Shown: positions 11,378-19,801 of the stretch, in pieces | Layout of the letters: every line of letters begins with the position of its first letter | Position numbering within the stretch: the stretch's first letter is position 1 | Origin: Myxococcales bacterium | Lineage (GTDB): Bacteria > Myxococcota > Polyangia > Nannocystales > Nannocystaceae | Assembly: GCA_016793465.1 (NCBI GenBank) | Contig: JAEUJW010000075.1 | Location: 310,001-374,000, forward strand | Reading direction: 5' to 3' | DNA length: 64,000 nucleotides | Notes under the pieces: model-generated | What the model was told of the DNA's origin: nothing | The model's input: the letters and a program-made list of their open reading frames with translations, nothing else | Databases searched by the model: none | Translations under genes and position numbers: made by a program

Positions 11378-11383
11378 ACAATA
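11378..11383 (-). promoter_or_regulatory. -10 box (TATTGT) before the kinase-ATPase gene
   Basis: Minus-strand TATTGT lies just after the stop of the upstream HEAT-repeat gene and ends 12 bases before the GTG at 11365. It suggests independent transcription of the kinase gene. Confidence 0.35.
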
Positions 11384-11398
11384 CACCAGGGCCGGGGG

Positions 11399-12418
11399 TC
11401 AGGGCGCCGCGGGTGCGGCCGCGGACGGCCCGGGGGCCGTCGCGGCTGTCACGGTCGCGGCCTGCTTCCGGGCCTTGCGCTGCGCGCGGCGCTTCTGCAG
11501 GAGGAGCTGGGCCTTGCGGGCGATGCGGTGGCTCTTGCGATCCCTGGCCAGACGCTCGAGCTGCGGCAGCTCGAGCAGGCCGTCGGGGTCGATCTGCTCG
11601 AGCGCGACGAACGCCTGCAGGCGGACCTCGCGGTCCTCGTCGCCGAGCGCGGCGATCAGGATGTCGCGCGAGCGCGGCAGCTTCAGCATGCCGAGCGCCT
11701 GGATGGCGGCGACGCGGAGCTCGTCGTCGCCGGTCAGGTAGGCGGCGTGGATCTCGGGGAACAGCTCGCCGCCTTGCGCGTGGAAGCCCGCGGCCCGGGC
11801 GGCCGCCGCCCGCACGTCGGGGTCCTCGTCCTTCAGGCCGTTGCGCAGGCCCTGCAGGCTGTGCTCGGCCTCGGCGTAGCGCATGACCTCGATCAGCTTC
11901 TTGCGCACCAGCGGCGAGGCGTCGAGGTTGACCATCGCCGCGGCGCCCGCCTGCCAGTCGCCGCCGGTGAGCGGCAGCGCGTCGACGATCGCCCGCCGCA
12001 CCCTGGCCGGGTCGGTGCCGGCGAGCAGGCGCCGCAGCAGCACCGTCGCGGCCCGGCGGTCGCCGAGCTCCTTGGGGTTGAAGTAGAGCTCGCCCTCGAC
12101 CTCGCGGTCGGGCTGGAGCGCGTTGAGGCGGTCGAACAGGGCGGCGTCGGCGGTCTGCAGGTCGCGCACGGCCACGGCGAGGCGCGAGCGCCAGTCGAGC
12201 GTCGGCTTGCTCGCCGGCCCGGTCGCCGCGGCCTGCGGGCCCGCGGCGGCGGACGGGGCGGCGACCGGCCGGGCCTGCGGCGCCCTCGCGGCGGCGGCGA
12301 CCGGCTTCGCGGCGGTCGGCGCGGCCGGCGGAGCGGCGGCCCCGCCGGAGGCCTGCGGAGCGGCGACGGCGACCGCGGGGACGAACACGACGAGGGCGGC
12401 GAGGCGGCGGAGGTCCAT
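11399..12418 (-). CDS. Secreted HEAT-repeat protein
   Basis: 339 residues with a cleavable signal peptide (MDLRRLAALVVFVPAVAVAA), an Ala/Pro-rich linker of about 70 residues, then repeated helical pairs of the HEAT/PBS-lyase type (DEDPDVRAAAARAAGFHAQG, DDELRVAAIQALGMLKLPR, DEDREVRLQAFVALEQIDPD) and a basic C terminus. Such repeats bind proteins; the partner is unknown. ATG at 12418 is chosen because the signal peptide begins there. It is 33 bases upstream of the kinase-ATPase start on the same strand. Confidence 0.75.
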   Translation of the reverse strand: MDLRRLAALVVFVPAVAVAAPQASGGAAAPPAAPTAAKPVAAAARAPQARPVAAPSAAAGPQAAATGPASKPTLDWRSRLAVAVRDLQTADAALFDRLNALQPDREVEGELYFNPKELGDRRAATVLLRRLLAGTDPARVRRAIVDALPLTGGDWQAGAAAMVNLDASPLVRKKLIEVMRYAEAEHSLQGLRNGLKDEDPDVRAAAARAAGFHAQGGELFPEIHAAYLTGDDELRVAAIQALGMLKLPRSRDILIAALGDEDREVRLQAFVALEQIDPDGLLELPQLERLARDRKSHRIARKAQLLLQKRRAQRKARKQAATVTAATAPGPSAAAPAAP

Positions 12419-12759
12419 CGCCCGCGAGCGTGGAGAGTCGCGCGGAGGCGTGCAAGCGCACGATTGCGCGGGGCGGCGCGGGGGCGTGGCGGGGCTTTCA
12501 CGGGGGTTTGTATCCATGCAAGACGGACGTCATGTGAGTCTTGCTCCAGGGTCCGGCGGACCGTTTTGCGCGCGAAGCCGCGCACGTCTCCGGGCCTGCG
12601 GGAGCGCGGTGCGGGCGTGCGTCCGCGGGTGTTGCGGCTCGTCCGGCAGACGGTCGCGCGGCGAGCAGGTGGCGACGCTCCTCGACCTGTCGAACGACTC
12701 GCACCCGGGGCGCCGCCACGCCGCTTCAAGTCTCAAAAATTAATTATTAAGGTCGCGGC
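12419..12759. other. Divergent intergenic stretch upstream of prfH
   Basis: 341 bases between the HEAT-repeat gene (minus) and prfH (plus). Seen: a small hairpin GGTCC-GGC-GGACC at 12550-12562 followed by GTTTTG on the plus strand, which could end an unseen short transcript, and a 16-base pure A/T tract at 12735-12750 directly before the AAGG ribosome site of prfH. An Arg-rich 76-codon frame at 12515-12743 has un-gene-like codon use and is not called. Confidence 0.45.
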
Positions 12760-13395
12760 GTGACGACGTGGTTGCAGATCAGCGCGGGGCACGGGCCCGA
12801 GGAGTGCACGTGGGTGGTCGCGCGGCTGGTCGAAGTGGTGCTGGCCGAGGCGGCGGCCGCGGGGGTCGAGGCCGAGTGCGTCGAGGCGGTCGCCGCGACC
12901 CACCCGGACACCCTGCGCTCGGCGGTGATCGAGCTGGCCGACGGCGGTGAGGCGTTCGCCGAGGGCTGGACCGGCAGCGTGCTGTGGGTCGGCGAGAGCC
13001 CGCTGCGCCCGCACCACCGCCGGCACAACTGGTTCGTGCAGGCGACCATGCTGACGCCGCCCGCCGACGAAGAAGCGGCGTTCCGCGCGGACGAGCTCGA
13101 GATCTCGGCGATGCGCAGCAGCGGCGCGGGCGGGCAGAACGTCAACAAGCGCAGCACGGCGGTGCGGATCAGGCACCGCCCGAGCGGGCTCGAGGTGGTG
13201 GCCCGCAACGAGCGCACGCAGGCGGCCAACCGCAAGGCGGGGCTGCTGCGGCTGGGCCTGCTGCTGCGCGAGCGCGCGGCTGCCCGCCGCGACGCCGGAC
13301 AGCGGGCGCAATGGGACGCGAAGGGGCACATCGAGCGCGGCAACCCGCGGCGAGTGTTCCGCGGGGCGGAATTCGTGGCCGACGATCGGCGCTGA
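12760..13395 (+). CDS. prfH: Peptide chain release factor H
   Basis: 211 residues matching PrfH along its length: N-terminal domain with LQISAGHGPEECTWVVARL, HPDTLRSAVIEL, SPLRPHHRRHNWFV, and the catalytic GGQ in MRSSGAGGQNVNKRSTAVR, ending HIERGNPRRVFRGAEFV. The GGQ Gln enters the peptidyl-transferase centre to hydrolyse peptidyl-tRNA. PrfH lacks normal codon-recognition domains and is known to act on ribosomes with 16S rRNA cleaved in the decoding centre, often encoded beside an RtcB RNA ligase. No rtcB-like gene is adjacent here. GTG at 12760 follows AAGG and an A/T-rich tract. Confidence 0.92.
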   Translation: MTTWLQISAGHGPEECTWVVARLVEVVLAEAAAAGVEAECVEAVAATHPDTLRSAVIELADGGEAFAEGWTGSVLWVGESPLRPHHRRHNWFVQATMLTPPADEEAAFRADELEISAMRSSGAGGQNVNKRSTAVRIRHRPSGLEVVARNERTQAANRKAGLLRLGLLLRERAAARRDAGQRAQWDAKGHIERGNPRRVFRGAEFVADDRR

Positions 13396-13423
13396 CGGGC
13401 TGGTCGACGGGTCGCGGCTTCGG

Positions 13424-13429
13424 TAGGGT
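13424..13429 (+). promoter_or_regulatory. -10 box (TAGGGT) before the catalase-like gene
   Basis: TAGGGT ends five bases before the ATG at 13435, with CTGGTC 18 bases upstream as a possible -35. The spacing implies a leaderless transcript. Confidence 0.45.
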
Positions 13430-13434
13430 GCGCC

Positions 13435-14445
13435 ATGGCAGAGCCGCGGACCGACTGGCAGGAGACGATCCCCGAGGGCGAGGAGGCCGCGCTGATCGGG
13501 CTGGCGGAGCTCCTCCGCGAGATCCAGCGCAAGCACTCCCGCAAGGCCGGCGCCGGCCGCGGGCTCCACCGCAAGGCGCACGCGGGCGTGCGCGCCGAGG
13601 TGCGCACGCGCGACGGGCTGCCGGAGCCGTACCGCGCCGGCATCTTCGCCGCCGCGGGCACCTACGCGGCCTACGTGCGCTTCTCCAACGGGGCGCCGCG
13701 CCGCCAGCCCGACAAGGTCGGCGACGTCCGCGGCATCGCACTAAAAATCGTCGGCGTGCCCGGCAAGAAGCTGATCCCCGGGATGGAGGACGCGCGCACC
13801 CAGGACTTCCTGATGATCCGCACGCCGTCGACGCCGTTCCGCAACGCGACCGAGTTCGTGCGCGTGGTCCAGGCCGCCGACAACCCGCTGCTGCTGGTGC
13901 CGACGCTGGTGCGCGTGGGCTTCGGGCGCACGCTGCAGATTCTGAGGGCGGCGACGGCATCATTAAAGGTGCCGGTGACCAGCATGGCGACGCTGCGCTA
14001 CTGGACGGCGGCGCCGATCCGTTGGGGCGCGTACGCGGCGCGGGTGTCGCTCGTCCCGCAGGCGTCGGACCCGGCGCACGCGAGCGGGCTGCGCGAGGAC
14101 CTGGCCGCGCGCCTGAAGGCGGGGCCGGTGGCGTTCACGCTGGCGGTGCAGCTGTACGTCGACGCCGAGCGCACCTCGATCGAGGACGGCTCGGCCGACT
14201 GGTCGGAGCAGGACAGCCCGTTCGTGGCGGTCGCCGACGTGGTGCTGCCGCAGCAGGACGTCACCGGCGAGCAGGGCAAGCGCGTCGAGGCGTTCGTCGA
14301 GTCGCTGTCGTTCGACCCGTGGCACGCGCCGGTGGAGTTCCGCCCGCTGGGCAACATCATGCGGGCCCGCAGCCACGCCTACCGCCTCAGCGTGCTCGAG
14401 CGCTCCTCGGCGCCGGAGCCCGACGGCAGCGAGACGTTCGCGTAG
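13435..14445 (+). CDS. Catalase-superfamily haem protein
   Basis: 336 residues resembling the small catalase-related proteins: GTYAAYVRFSNGAPRRQPDKVGD, DVRGIALKIVG, TQDFLMIRTPSTPF, and near the C terminus DPWHAPVEFRPLGNIMRARSHAYRLSVLERS, where the Tyr could be the proximal haem ligand. It is shorter than classical catalase (about 480). Family members are peroxidases or related haem enzymes; the substrate cannot be told. The next gene starts two bases after the stop, so the two are co-translated. ALKI at 13739-13746 uses rare A/T-ending codons. Confidence 0.7.
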   Translation: MAEPRTDWQETIPEGEEAALIGLAELLREIQRKHSRKAGAGRGLHRKAHAGVRAEVRTRDGLPEPYRAGIFAAAGTYAAYVRFSNGAPRRQPDKVGDVRGIALKIVGVPGKKLIPGMEDARTQDFLMIRTPSTPFRNATEFVRVVQAADNPLLLVPTLVRVGFGRTLQILRAATASLKVPVTSMATLRYWTAAPIRWGAYAARVSLVPQASDPAHASGLREDLAARLKAGPVAFTLAVQLYVDAERTSIEDGSADWSEQDSPFVAVADVVLPQQDVTGEQGKRVEAFVESLSFDPWHAPVEFRPLGNIMRARSHAYRLSVLERSSAPEPDGSETFA

Positions 14446-14446
14446 G

Positions 14447-14833
14447 GTGGCCAGCTTCAATAACGCCTACCAGCGGGTGCTGGCCGGCGGCTCGCCGAGC
14501 CACGCGTGGATCGGGCTGCACCGCGTGGTCGAGGCGTTCTGCCGCACCTCGGGCCGCGACTTCAATGATGTGTTCGCGGAGCTCGAGCAGCGGTTCGACT
14601 TCTCGCGCGGCGACACCAGGCGCTGGCCGGAGCTGGCGACGATGAAGGCCGCCGCGGCGATGCTGCACGAGGAGCGCGAGCGGGTGCTGGCGCTGCGGCG
14701 GGCGCTGGGCGCACGCGACGACGCGGCGGCGCGGGCGGAGCTGCGGGCCTTCGACGCGCAGGTGCGGGCGCACGCCGAGCGCGCGCGGCACGTCGGCGTG
14801 TGGGGCTGGCGGCGGCTGCGGACGCGGCGCTGA
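14447..14833 (+). CDS. Small helical protein of unknown function
   Basis: 128 residues, no signal peptide or membrane segment, mostly helical, Ala/Arg/Glu-rich, ending in a basic tail (GWRRLRTRR). GTG at 14447 begins one base after the stop of the catalase-like gene, indicating translational coupling. It converges on the lipoprotein gene with seven bases between the stops. No family recognised. Confidence 0.6.
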   Translation: MASFNNAYQRVLAGGSPSHAWIGLHRVVEAFCRTSGRDFNDVFAELEQRFDFSRGDTRRWPELATMKAAAAMLHEERERVLALRRALGARDDAAARAELRAFDAQVRAHAERARHVGVWGWRRLRTRR

Positions 14834-14840
14834 GGCGAGG

Positions 14841-16181
14841 TCAGAGCGGGGTGATCCACACGCCCGCGGAGGGGCCGTCGGGGGCGGCGTGGACCAGGCG
14901 CGGCGGGTCGTCGGTGGTGACGGTCCAGCGCGCGACCGAGGGGGCGAGCGCGGCGGCGCGGCGGCCGTCGACCGAGAGGATGACGAGCCGATCGTCGTGC
15001 TCGCCGGGCACGCGCATGACCGTGCGGCCGTCGGGGAGCGTCACGGCGTCGAGGCTGGCGAGCGGCTGCAGCAGCTCCGCGAAGCCGTGGGCCGGGTGGC
15101 GCAGCCACAGCGCGCCGGGGTCGCCGTCGAGCCAGCGGATGCCCTCGGGCGTGTGCGTCGGGTGGAGCGGCGTGCTCGGGCCGCGGTACCACTCGTAGTC
15201 CTCGCCGGTGTGCGGGTCCCACACGACCTCGACGCGGTCCGGCTCGGGCGCGGTGGTGAGGAAGAACCACGGGCCGCCGGGGGCGGCGTCGTCGCGCACC
15301 GACACGTGGGGCGGCGGAGCGGCGAGGCGGCGGCCGTCGCTGCGGTCGTGGGCGGCGAGCAGGCGGCCGGAGGCGTCGACGGTGGCGACCGCGGCGTCGG
15401 TCCAGCGCCAGTCGGCGGCGGGGCTGCCGCTGCGCGTGCCGGGCGGCTCGAGGGAGATCGCGGGGCCGCCGGCGAGCGCCCGCAGCTGCGTGGTGGTCGA
15501 GGCGCCGCGGGCTTGCCACACGAACTGGCGGCCGTCGGGGGCGAGGCCGGCGCGGCGCACGTCGGTCTCGAGCACGCTGACGACGCCGCCCTCGAGGCGC
15601 AGCAGCGTGCCGTCCTCGGTGAGCGCGAGGAACAGGTCGAGGCCGCCGCGGGCGAGCCACACGGCGTCGTCGGCGAGCGGCGCGGCGGGGGCCTCGGGGC
15701 CCTCGGGGCCGGGGTAGAAGCTGAGGCGCTGGAGGTCGTCGCGGCCGGGCACGCTGGTCCACAGCAGCATGCCGTCAGTCCAGCGGTACCAGCCGGAGTC
15801 GCTCGGATCGACGCGGGCGATCAGCGTGGGCTCGTCGACGCCGGGCTCGTCGAGGCGGTCGATCAGCCACAGCTCGCCGGGGCGCTGGCCGAGCGCGAGC
15901 GGGCCGTCGGCGCCGGCGAGGGCGAAGGCGCCGGTGAACTCGTCGGACGCGTCGGCGAGGCGCGACTGCGAGGCGCCGCAGACGTCGACGATGTCGACCG
16001 TCGCGGGCACGCCGGCGGCGACGACGACGCGGTCGTCGGCGAGGGTCGGGAGGGCGATGTCGAGGGCGTCGGCCGCGGGCGCGAGCACCCGTCGCGGGCC
16101 CTCGGCGCAGGTCGCGGCGGCGCCGTCGTCGCAGGCCGGGACCGGCGAGAGCAAGGCGAGCGCGAGGACAGACCGACGCAT
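14841..16181 (-). CDS. Lipoprotein, probable beta-propeller
   Basis: 446 residues. Signal peptide and lipobox-like sequence (RRSVLALALLSPVPAC) with Cys at residue 17, then repeats of the style APDGRQFVWQAR, RWTDAAVATVDASGRLLAAHD, GIRWLDGDPGALWL, resembling TolB/WD-like propeller blades. Probably anchored to the outer or inner membrane; the role is unknown. ATG at 16181 is chosen at the signal peptide. It is divergent from the pyrophosphatase gene. Confidence 0.7.
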   Translation of the reverse strand: MRRSVLALALLSPVPACDDGAAATCAEGPRRVLAPAADALDIALPTLADDRVVVAAGVPATVDIVDVCGASQSRLADASDEFTGAFALAGADGPLALGQRPGELWLIDRLDEPGVDEPTLIARVDPSDSGWYRWTDGMLLWTSVPGRDDLQRLSFYPGPEGPEAPAAPLADDAVWLARGGLDLFLALTEDGTLLRLEGGVVSVLETDVRRAGLAPDGRQFVWQARGASTTTQLRALAGGPAISLEPPGTRSGSPAADWRWTDAAVATVDASGRLLAAHDRSDGRRLAAPPPHVSVRDDAAPGGPWFFLTTAPEPDRVEVVWDPHTGEDYEWYRGPSTPLHPTHTPEGIRWLDGDPGALWLRHPAHGFAELLQPLASLDAVTLPDGRTVMRVPGEHDDRLVILSVDGRRAAALAPSVARWTVTTDDPPRLVHAAPDGPSAGVWITPL

Positions 16182-16283
16182 CCCAGGACCGTGACCGCGG
16201 TCGTGCGCACGCACAAGCGCAGTTCCCCGGCCGAGCTGCTGCAGTCTGTGCGCACCGGGGGCGCGGCGTGCTACGACGGTGCG

Positions 16284-16709
16284 GTGGACCACGACTTCGA
16301 GCTGCCGGCGCTGGGCCACCTGTGCGACGTCCGGGTCGATCACCCGCGCTGGAGCATGGTCAAGCGGCGGGAGGACGGCAGCTTCGACTTCGTGTCGCCC
16401 CTGCCCTGCCCCTGGAACTACGGGTCGATCACGGGCTGGCGCTCGGGCGACGGCGACTCGCTCGACGCCGTGGTGCTCGGGCCGCGCCTGTCCTATGGGA
16501 CACGTGTGAAGGTCGCCGCGGTCGCGGTCGCCGGCTTCCTCGACGACGGGCTGCACGACCCCAAGGTGATCTGCAGCGCGGGCCCGCTGACGAGCTCGCA
16601 GCGCTCGGGGCTGGCGCTGTTCTTCCGCTCGTACGCGGGCTTCAAGGGCGTGCTCGGCAAGGCCCGGGGGCGCCAGGGCGCGACCCGCTTCCTCGGCTGG
16701 CTGCGCTGA
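16284..16709 (+). CDS. Inorganic pyrophosphatase family protein
   Basis: 141 residues of the soluble family I pyrophosphatase type, which hydrolyses PPi to phosphate using divalent metals. Seen: KRREDGSFDFVSPLPCPWNYGSITG (substrate-binding Lys/Arg and Tyr), the metal-binding GDGDSLDAVVLG, and DDGLHDPKVIC corresponding to the second acidic cluster. It is shorter than the usual 170 residues, so the outer strands may be reduced. GTG at 16284 begins right before the conserved fold; an upstream GTG at 16191 would add 31 residues of unrelated sequence. Confidence 0.72.
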   Translation: MDHDFELPALGHLCDVRVDHPRWSMVKRREDGSFDFVSPLPCPWNYGSITGWRSGDGDSLDAVVLGPRLSYGTRVKVAAVAVAGFLDDGLHDPKVICSAGPLTSSQRSGLALFFRSYAGFKGVLGKARGRQGATRFLGWLR

Positions 16710-16859
16710 GGCCGGTCCGTCGCGGGTCGGAGCGACGCCGCCGCCGCCCGGGCCGCGCGGGCTGCCTCGCACGGGGCGCCGGCTACACGTCTCCTGCCGC
16801 GCCGTCGCCTCGCCGGGCGTGAGGCTCACGCCGATCGCGTGCTGCGGGCGCGGCCCGGG

Positions 16860-18656
16860 TCAGCGCGTGGCGAGCACGATGATGACCGCGAAGCTGCCGA
16901 GGATCACGACGATCAGCAGGCCCCACACCAGCATCTGCTCGTTGGACAGCGGGATGCGCGACCAGAGGGCTGGCCGCCCCGCTCGCTGTGGTGTTTGAGG
17001 TGACGCGGCGCGTGGCTCCGCGGTCGCGGGCGGCGGGGCGCCGCGGGTCGGCGCGGGTGCGGGGCCCGGTCGCTTCGCCGGGGCCTGCGAGGCCGGGCCC
17101 GCCGACGCGGCGGCTCGCTTGGCCGAGGCGATCGCCGAGACGCCCGGCTTGCCCGGCTGGATCGGCGACGTCGCGGCGGCCCTGGCGATCGGCCTGGCGG
17201 GCACGACCGGGGCGCGCGCGCCGGTCGGCTTCGCCGCCTGCGCGGAGGCGCCGGCGACCTGCGGCTGCGCGCCGGTCGACCGCGCCGCGGCCGGACCCGC
17301 CGGCGCGGCGGTCGGCTTGATCCCGTCGGGCACGGGCCGGGCCGCCGGGGCCGCGGCGCCGCGCTGCGGCATGGGTGCGACCGGGCCGGTCGGGCCGCGA
17401 GGCAGCGAGACCTGGGCCCCGGTGCGCTGCGAGCTCGGCACCGGCAGCCGCGGCGAGCGCACCGACGCCGCCGGATCGACCCTGTCCGCAGGGACAGGTT
17501 GAGCGACGGGCTGCGGCGCCGCCTGGACCGCGACCCGCGGAGCCGCCTGCACCGCCGGACGCTGCGCCCCCGGCTGAGCCTGCGCTTGCGCCTGGGCCTG
17601 GGCGGCGCGCTGGGCCGCGAGCGCCGCGGCGACCTCGCGCGAGGCCAGCTTGGCGGTCGCGCCGCTGGCCCCGGCGGCGGCGACGGCCTCGCGCGCGCGC
17701 GGGCCGGGCTGTTCGAACGGCGCGAGCGCCTCGGCCAGCGCGTCGGCGCTGGCGATCCTCCGCTCCGGCGCGCGCACCAGGCAGCGCGCGATCACCTCGG
17801 CGAGCCCGCGCGGCGCGTCGGGTCGGTGCTGCGTCAGCGGCGGCGGGTCGAACGTGCGCAGGGCCGCGAGCGACGCGCCGACGTTCTCGCGGGCGAACAG
17901 CTGCACGCCGGTGATGGCCTCGTAGAGGATCACGCCCATCGACCACAGGTCGGCGCGGGCGTCGACCTTGGAGGCGCCCTGGACCTGCTCGGGCGCCATG
18001 TAGTGCGGGGTCCCGAGGGTCGCGCCGGCGCGGGTGTTGGGGTCCTGGGTGAACTTCGAGATGCCGAAGTCCATGAGTTTGATGATCCACTGCCCGCGGA
18101 TCGCCCGGCACAGGTGGATGTTCTCGGGCTTGAGGTCGCGGTGGATGACGCCGGCGCGGTGGGCCGCGGCCAGGCCCGCCAGCGCTTGCCTGGCGATCCA
18201 CACCGCGAGCCCGGGGTCGAGGCGGCGGTGCTGCTGTATTAGATCGGCGAGCGAGCAGCCGTCGAGCAGCTCCATCACGATGTAGAGGCCGATCGGGCTC
18301 TCGCCGAAGTCGAGGACGTCGCAGATGTGCGGGCTGCCGATCTTGCCGGCGGCCGCGGCCTCGTTGCGGAAGCGGGCCAGCAGCTCGGCGTCGTCGGCGT
18401 AGCGCGTGTGCATCAGCTTGATCGCGACCGTGCGCTCGACGCGGACGTTGGTCGCCTGCCACACGCTCGCCATGCCGCCGTCGCCGATCTTCTGGTCGAG
18501 GCGGAACTTGCCGTCGAGCAGGCGACCCTCGAGCGGCAGCACCGAGCCGTCCGCCGCGCACGCGAGCACCTCCGCGGGGTACGATCGGCCGCACGTCCGA
18601 CATGGGGCCGGCGCGGCGCCGGCGGGCGGGACGGTCCTGGACGGCGGGGCGGGCAC
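16860..18656 (-). CDS. Membrane-anchored Ser/Thr protein kinase with N-terminal Cys motif
   Basis: 598 residues. A CxxC-x10-C cluster (Cys19, 22, 33) resembles a zinc ribbon; then a complete kinase domain (Gly loop KIGDGGMASVW, Lys80, HRDLKPEN 172-179, DFG 196-198, APEQ), a Pro/Ala/Gln-rich linker of about 230 residues, and one C-terminal membrane helix (MLVWGLLIVVILGSFAVIIVLA). The kinase faces the cytoplasm with little outside. GTG at 18656 is supported by a TACACT box nine bases upstream. A dispersed palindrome sits in the linker (17481-17498). Confidence 0.9.
   Translation of the reverse strand: MPAPPSRTVPPAGAAPAPCRTCGRSYPAEVLACAADGSVLPLEGRLLDGKFRLDQKIGDGGMASVWQATNVRVERTVAIKLMHTRYADDAELLARFRNEAAAAGKIGSPHICDVLDFGESPIGLYIVMELLDGCSLADLIQQHRRLDPGLAVWIARQALAGLAAAHRAGVIHRDLKPENIHLCRAIRGQWIIKLMDFGISKFTQDPNTRAGATLGTPHYMAPEQVQGASKVDARADLWSMGVILYEAITGVQLFARENVGASLAALRTFDPPPLTQHRPDAPRGLAEVIARCLVRAPERRIASADALAEALAPFEQPGPRAREAVAAAGASGATAKLASREVAAALAAQRAAQAQAQAQAQPGAQRPAVQAAPRVAVQAAPQPVAQPVPADRVDPAASVRSPRLPVPSSQRTGAQVSLPRGPTGPVAPMPQRGAAAPAARPVPDGIKPTAAPAGPAAARSTGAQPQVAGASAQAAKPTGARAPVVPARPIARAAATSPIQPGKPGVSAIASAKRAAASAGPASQAPAKRPGPAPAPTRGAPPPATAEPRAASPQTPQRAGRPALWSRIPLSNEQMLVWGLLIVVILGSFAVIIVLATR
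17481..17498. repeat. Dispersed palindrome in the linker of the kinase gene
   Basis: CCTGTCC-GCAG-GGACAGG, perfect 7-bp arms, encoding PVPADR in a Pro/Ala linker in frame. Confidence 0.6.
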
Positions 18657-18665
18657 GAGGCGCCC

Positions 18666-18671
18666 AGTGTA
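18666..18671 (-). promoter_or_regulatory. -10 box (TACACT) of the kinase gene
   Basis: Minus-strand TACACT ends nine bases before the GTG at 18656, with an A/T tract (TTTTTT) just upstream and no Shine-Dalgarno. Predicts a leaderless mRNA. Confidence 0.5.
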
Positions 18672-18724
18672 CGAAAAAACGCCGCGCGATCAGGCGCGCG
18701 AGAGTGGCCCTCGCGGGCGGCGCG

Positions 18725-19738
18725 TCACGCGATCACCGGCACGCCGTGGGCCGCGTCGTCGGTGAGGATCTCGAAGGCCGCGCGCCGGCGGGCGTGCAGG
18801 CGCAGCTCCGGCCGGCCCGCGCGGCGCAGCACCACCCGCGCGTCGGCCAGCTTGGTGTTGAGGCAGGTCTTGCTGCCGCCGGGCGGGTTCGCGTAGGTCA
18901 GCCCGACGAAGTCCGCGCGCGGGGCCGCGATCTCGGCCTCGATCTCCGCGTCGCCCTGGCGGGTCCGCATCGTCCAGCGGAAGTCGGTGAAGTACGACCA
19001 CTCCCCGCGCGCGCGCGCGGCCCGGGCCAGGCTGTTGATCGCGACCTCCTCGCCGCCGATCCGCAGGACCACCAGCGTGAACCGCGGCGACCACAGCGGG
19101 CCGATCTTGATCTGGGCGGTCGAGCACTCGAGGAACGCGTCGGGCGCCTCGTCGAAGCCGGCGACCTGACCCCAGGCGTAGCGGTCGGTGTGGCGGCGGC
19201 CCCAGTTGTGGTTCTGGCTGCCGACCCAGCCGTCGATCGCGTGGGCCTCGCCGTCGACCGTGATCGTGCCCGAGTACGCCGCGTTCGGCGTGCCGACCAG
19301 CGCCTTGGCCTTGGGGAACGCGCCGTCGTAGAGGCGCTCGGGCAGCAGCAGCAGCGGCGGCGCGTCGCCCTGGTAGCGCAGGTCCCAGGCGATCGTGTGG
19401 CCGGCGCTCGCGGCCTCGCCGCGCAGGCTCGACTCGTTGAGGCGGGCCGCGCCGACCTGTACGTCGAGACAGGTGCGGTCGAAGCGGCAGGCGGACAGCG
19501 GCACCGCCGACTTGGCCGCGGTGATGCGCCCCTCCTCGCCGTCGAACCAGATGGCCCACAGCTCGCCGACGGCGTCGCCTGGCCGGCCCTCGGGGCTGAA
19601 GATCGTGTAGCGGATCCACCAGCCGAGCGGGCGCGTCGGGTGGTTGGCGCGCTGGAAGTAGCTCTCGTAGTGGCCGACGCGCCGCGCGGGGTCGTGGCGG
19701 CAGCGGTTCCAGGCGATGCGGGCCTCGTCCGGGCTCAT
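18725..19738 (-). CDS. AttH/CrtC-like lipocalin-fold protein
   Basis: 337 residues resembling the AttH / hydroxyneurosporene synthase (CrtC) / tocopherol cyclase-like superfamily: WWIRYTIFSPEG near the N terminus and DGWVGSQNHNWGRRHTDRYAWGQVAGFD in the middle, then AQIKIGPLWSPRFTLVVLRI. Members bind hydrophobic ligands; some hydrate carotenoids. No carotenoid genes are nearby, so a specific reaction is not assigned. ATG at 19738 preferred; GTG at 19747 would add three residues. A dispersed palindrome occurs at 19455-19474. Confidence 0.65.
   Translation of the reverse strand: MSPDEARIAWNRCRHDPARRVGHYESYFQRANHPTRPLGWWIRYTIFSPEGRPGDAVGELWAIWFDGEEGRITAAKSAVPLSACRFDRTCLDVQVGAARLNESSLRGEAASAGHTIAWDLRYQGDAPPLLLLPERLYDGAFPKAKALVGTPNAAYSGTITVDGEAHAIDGWVGSQNHNWGRRHTDRYAWGQVAGFDEAPDAFLECSTAQIKIGPLWSPRFTLVVLRIGGEEVAINSLARAARARGEWSYFTDFRWTMRTRQGDAEIEAEIAAPRADFVGLTYANPPGGSKTCLNTKLADARVVLRRAGRPELRLHARRRAAFEILTDDAAHGVPVIA
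19455..19474. repeat. Dispersed palindrome inside the AttH/CrtC-like gene
   Basis: ACCTGT-ACGTCGAG-ACAGGT, perfect 6-bp arms; encodes TCLDVQV in frame. The loop lacks the CTTCGG seen in most copies. Confidence 0.4.
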
Positions 19739-19801
19739 GCCCCGCACTGTCGGCCAAACCCGGGCCGCTTGTCCAATGTCCGTCGCGTCGCGGGCCCCGG
19801 C

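Noticed and set aside
12515..12743. 76-codon Arg-rich frame ending just before prfH
   Set aside because: Codons have low G/C in the third position at its start, no ribosome site, and no recognisable fold; looks like non-coding DNA.
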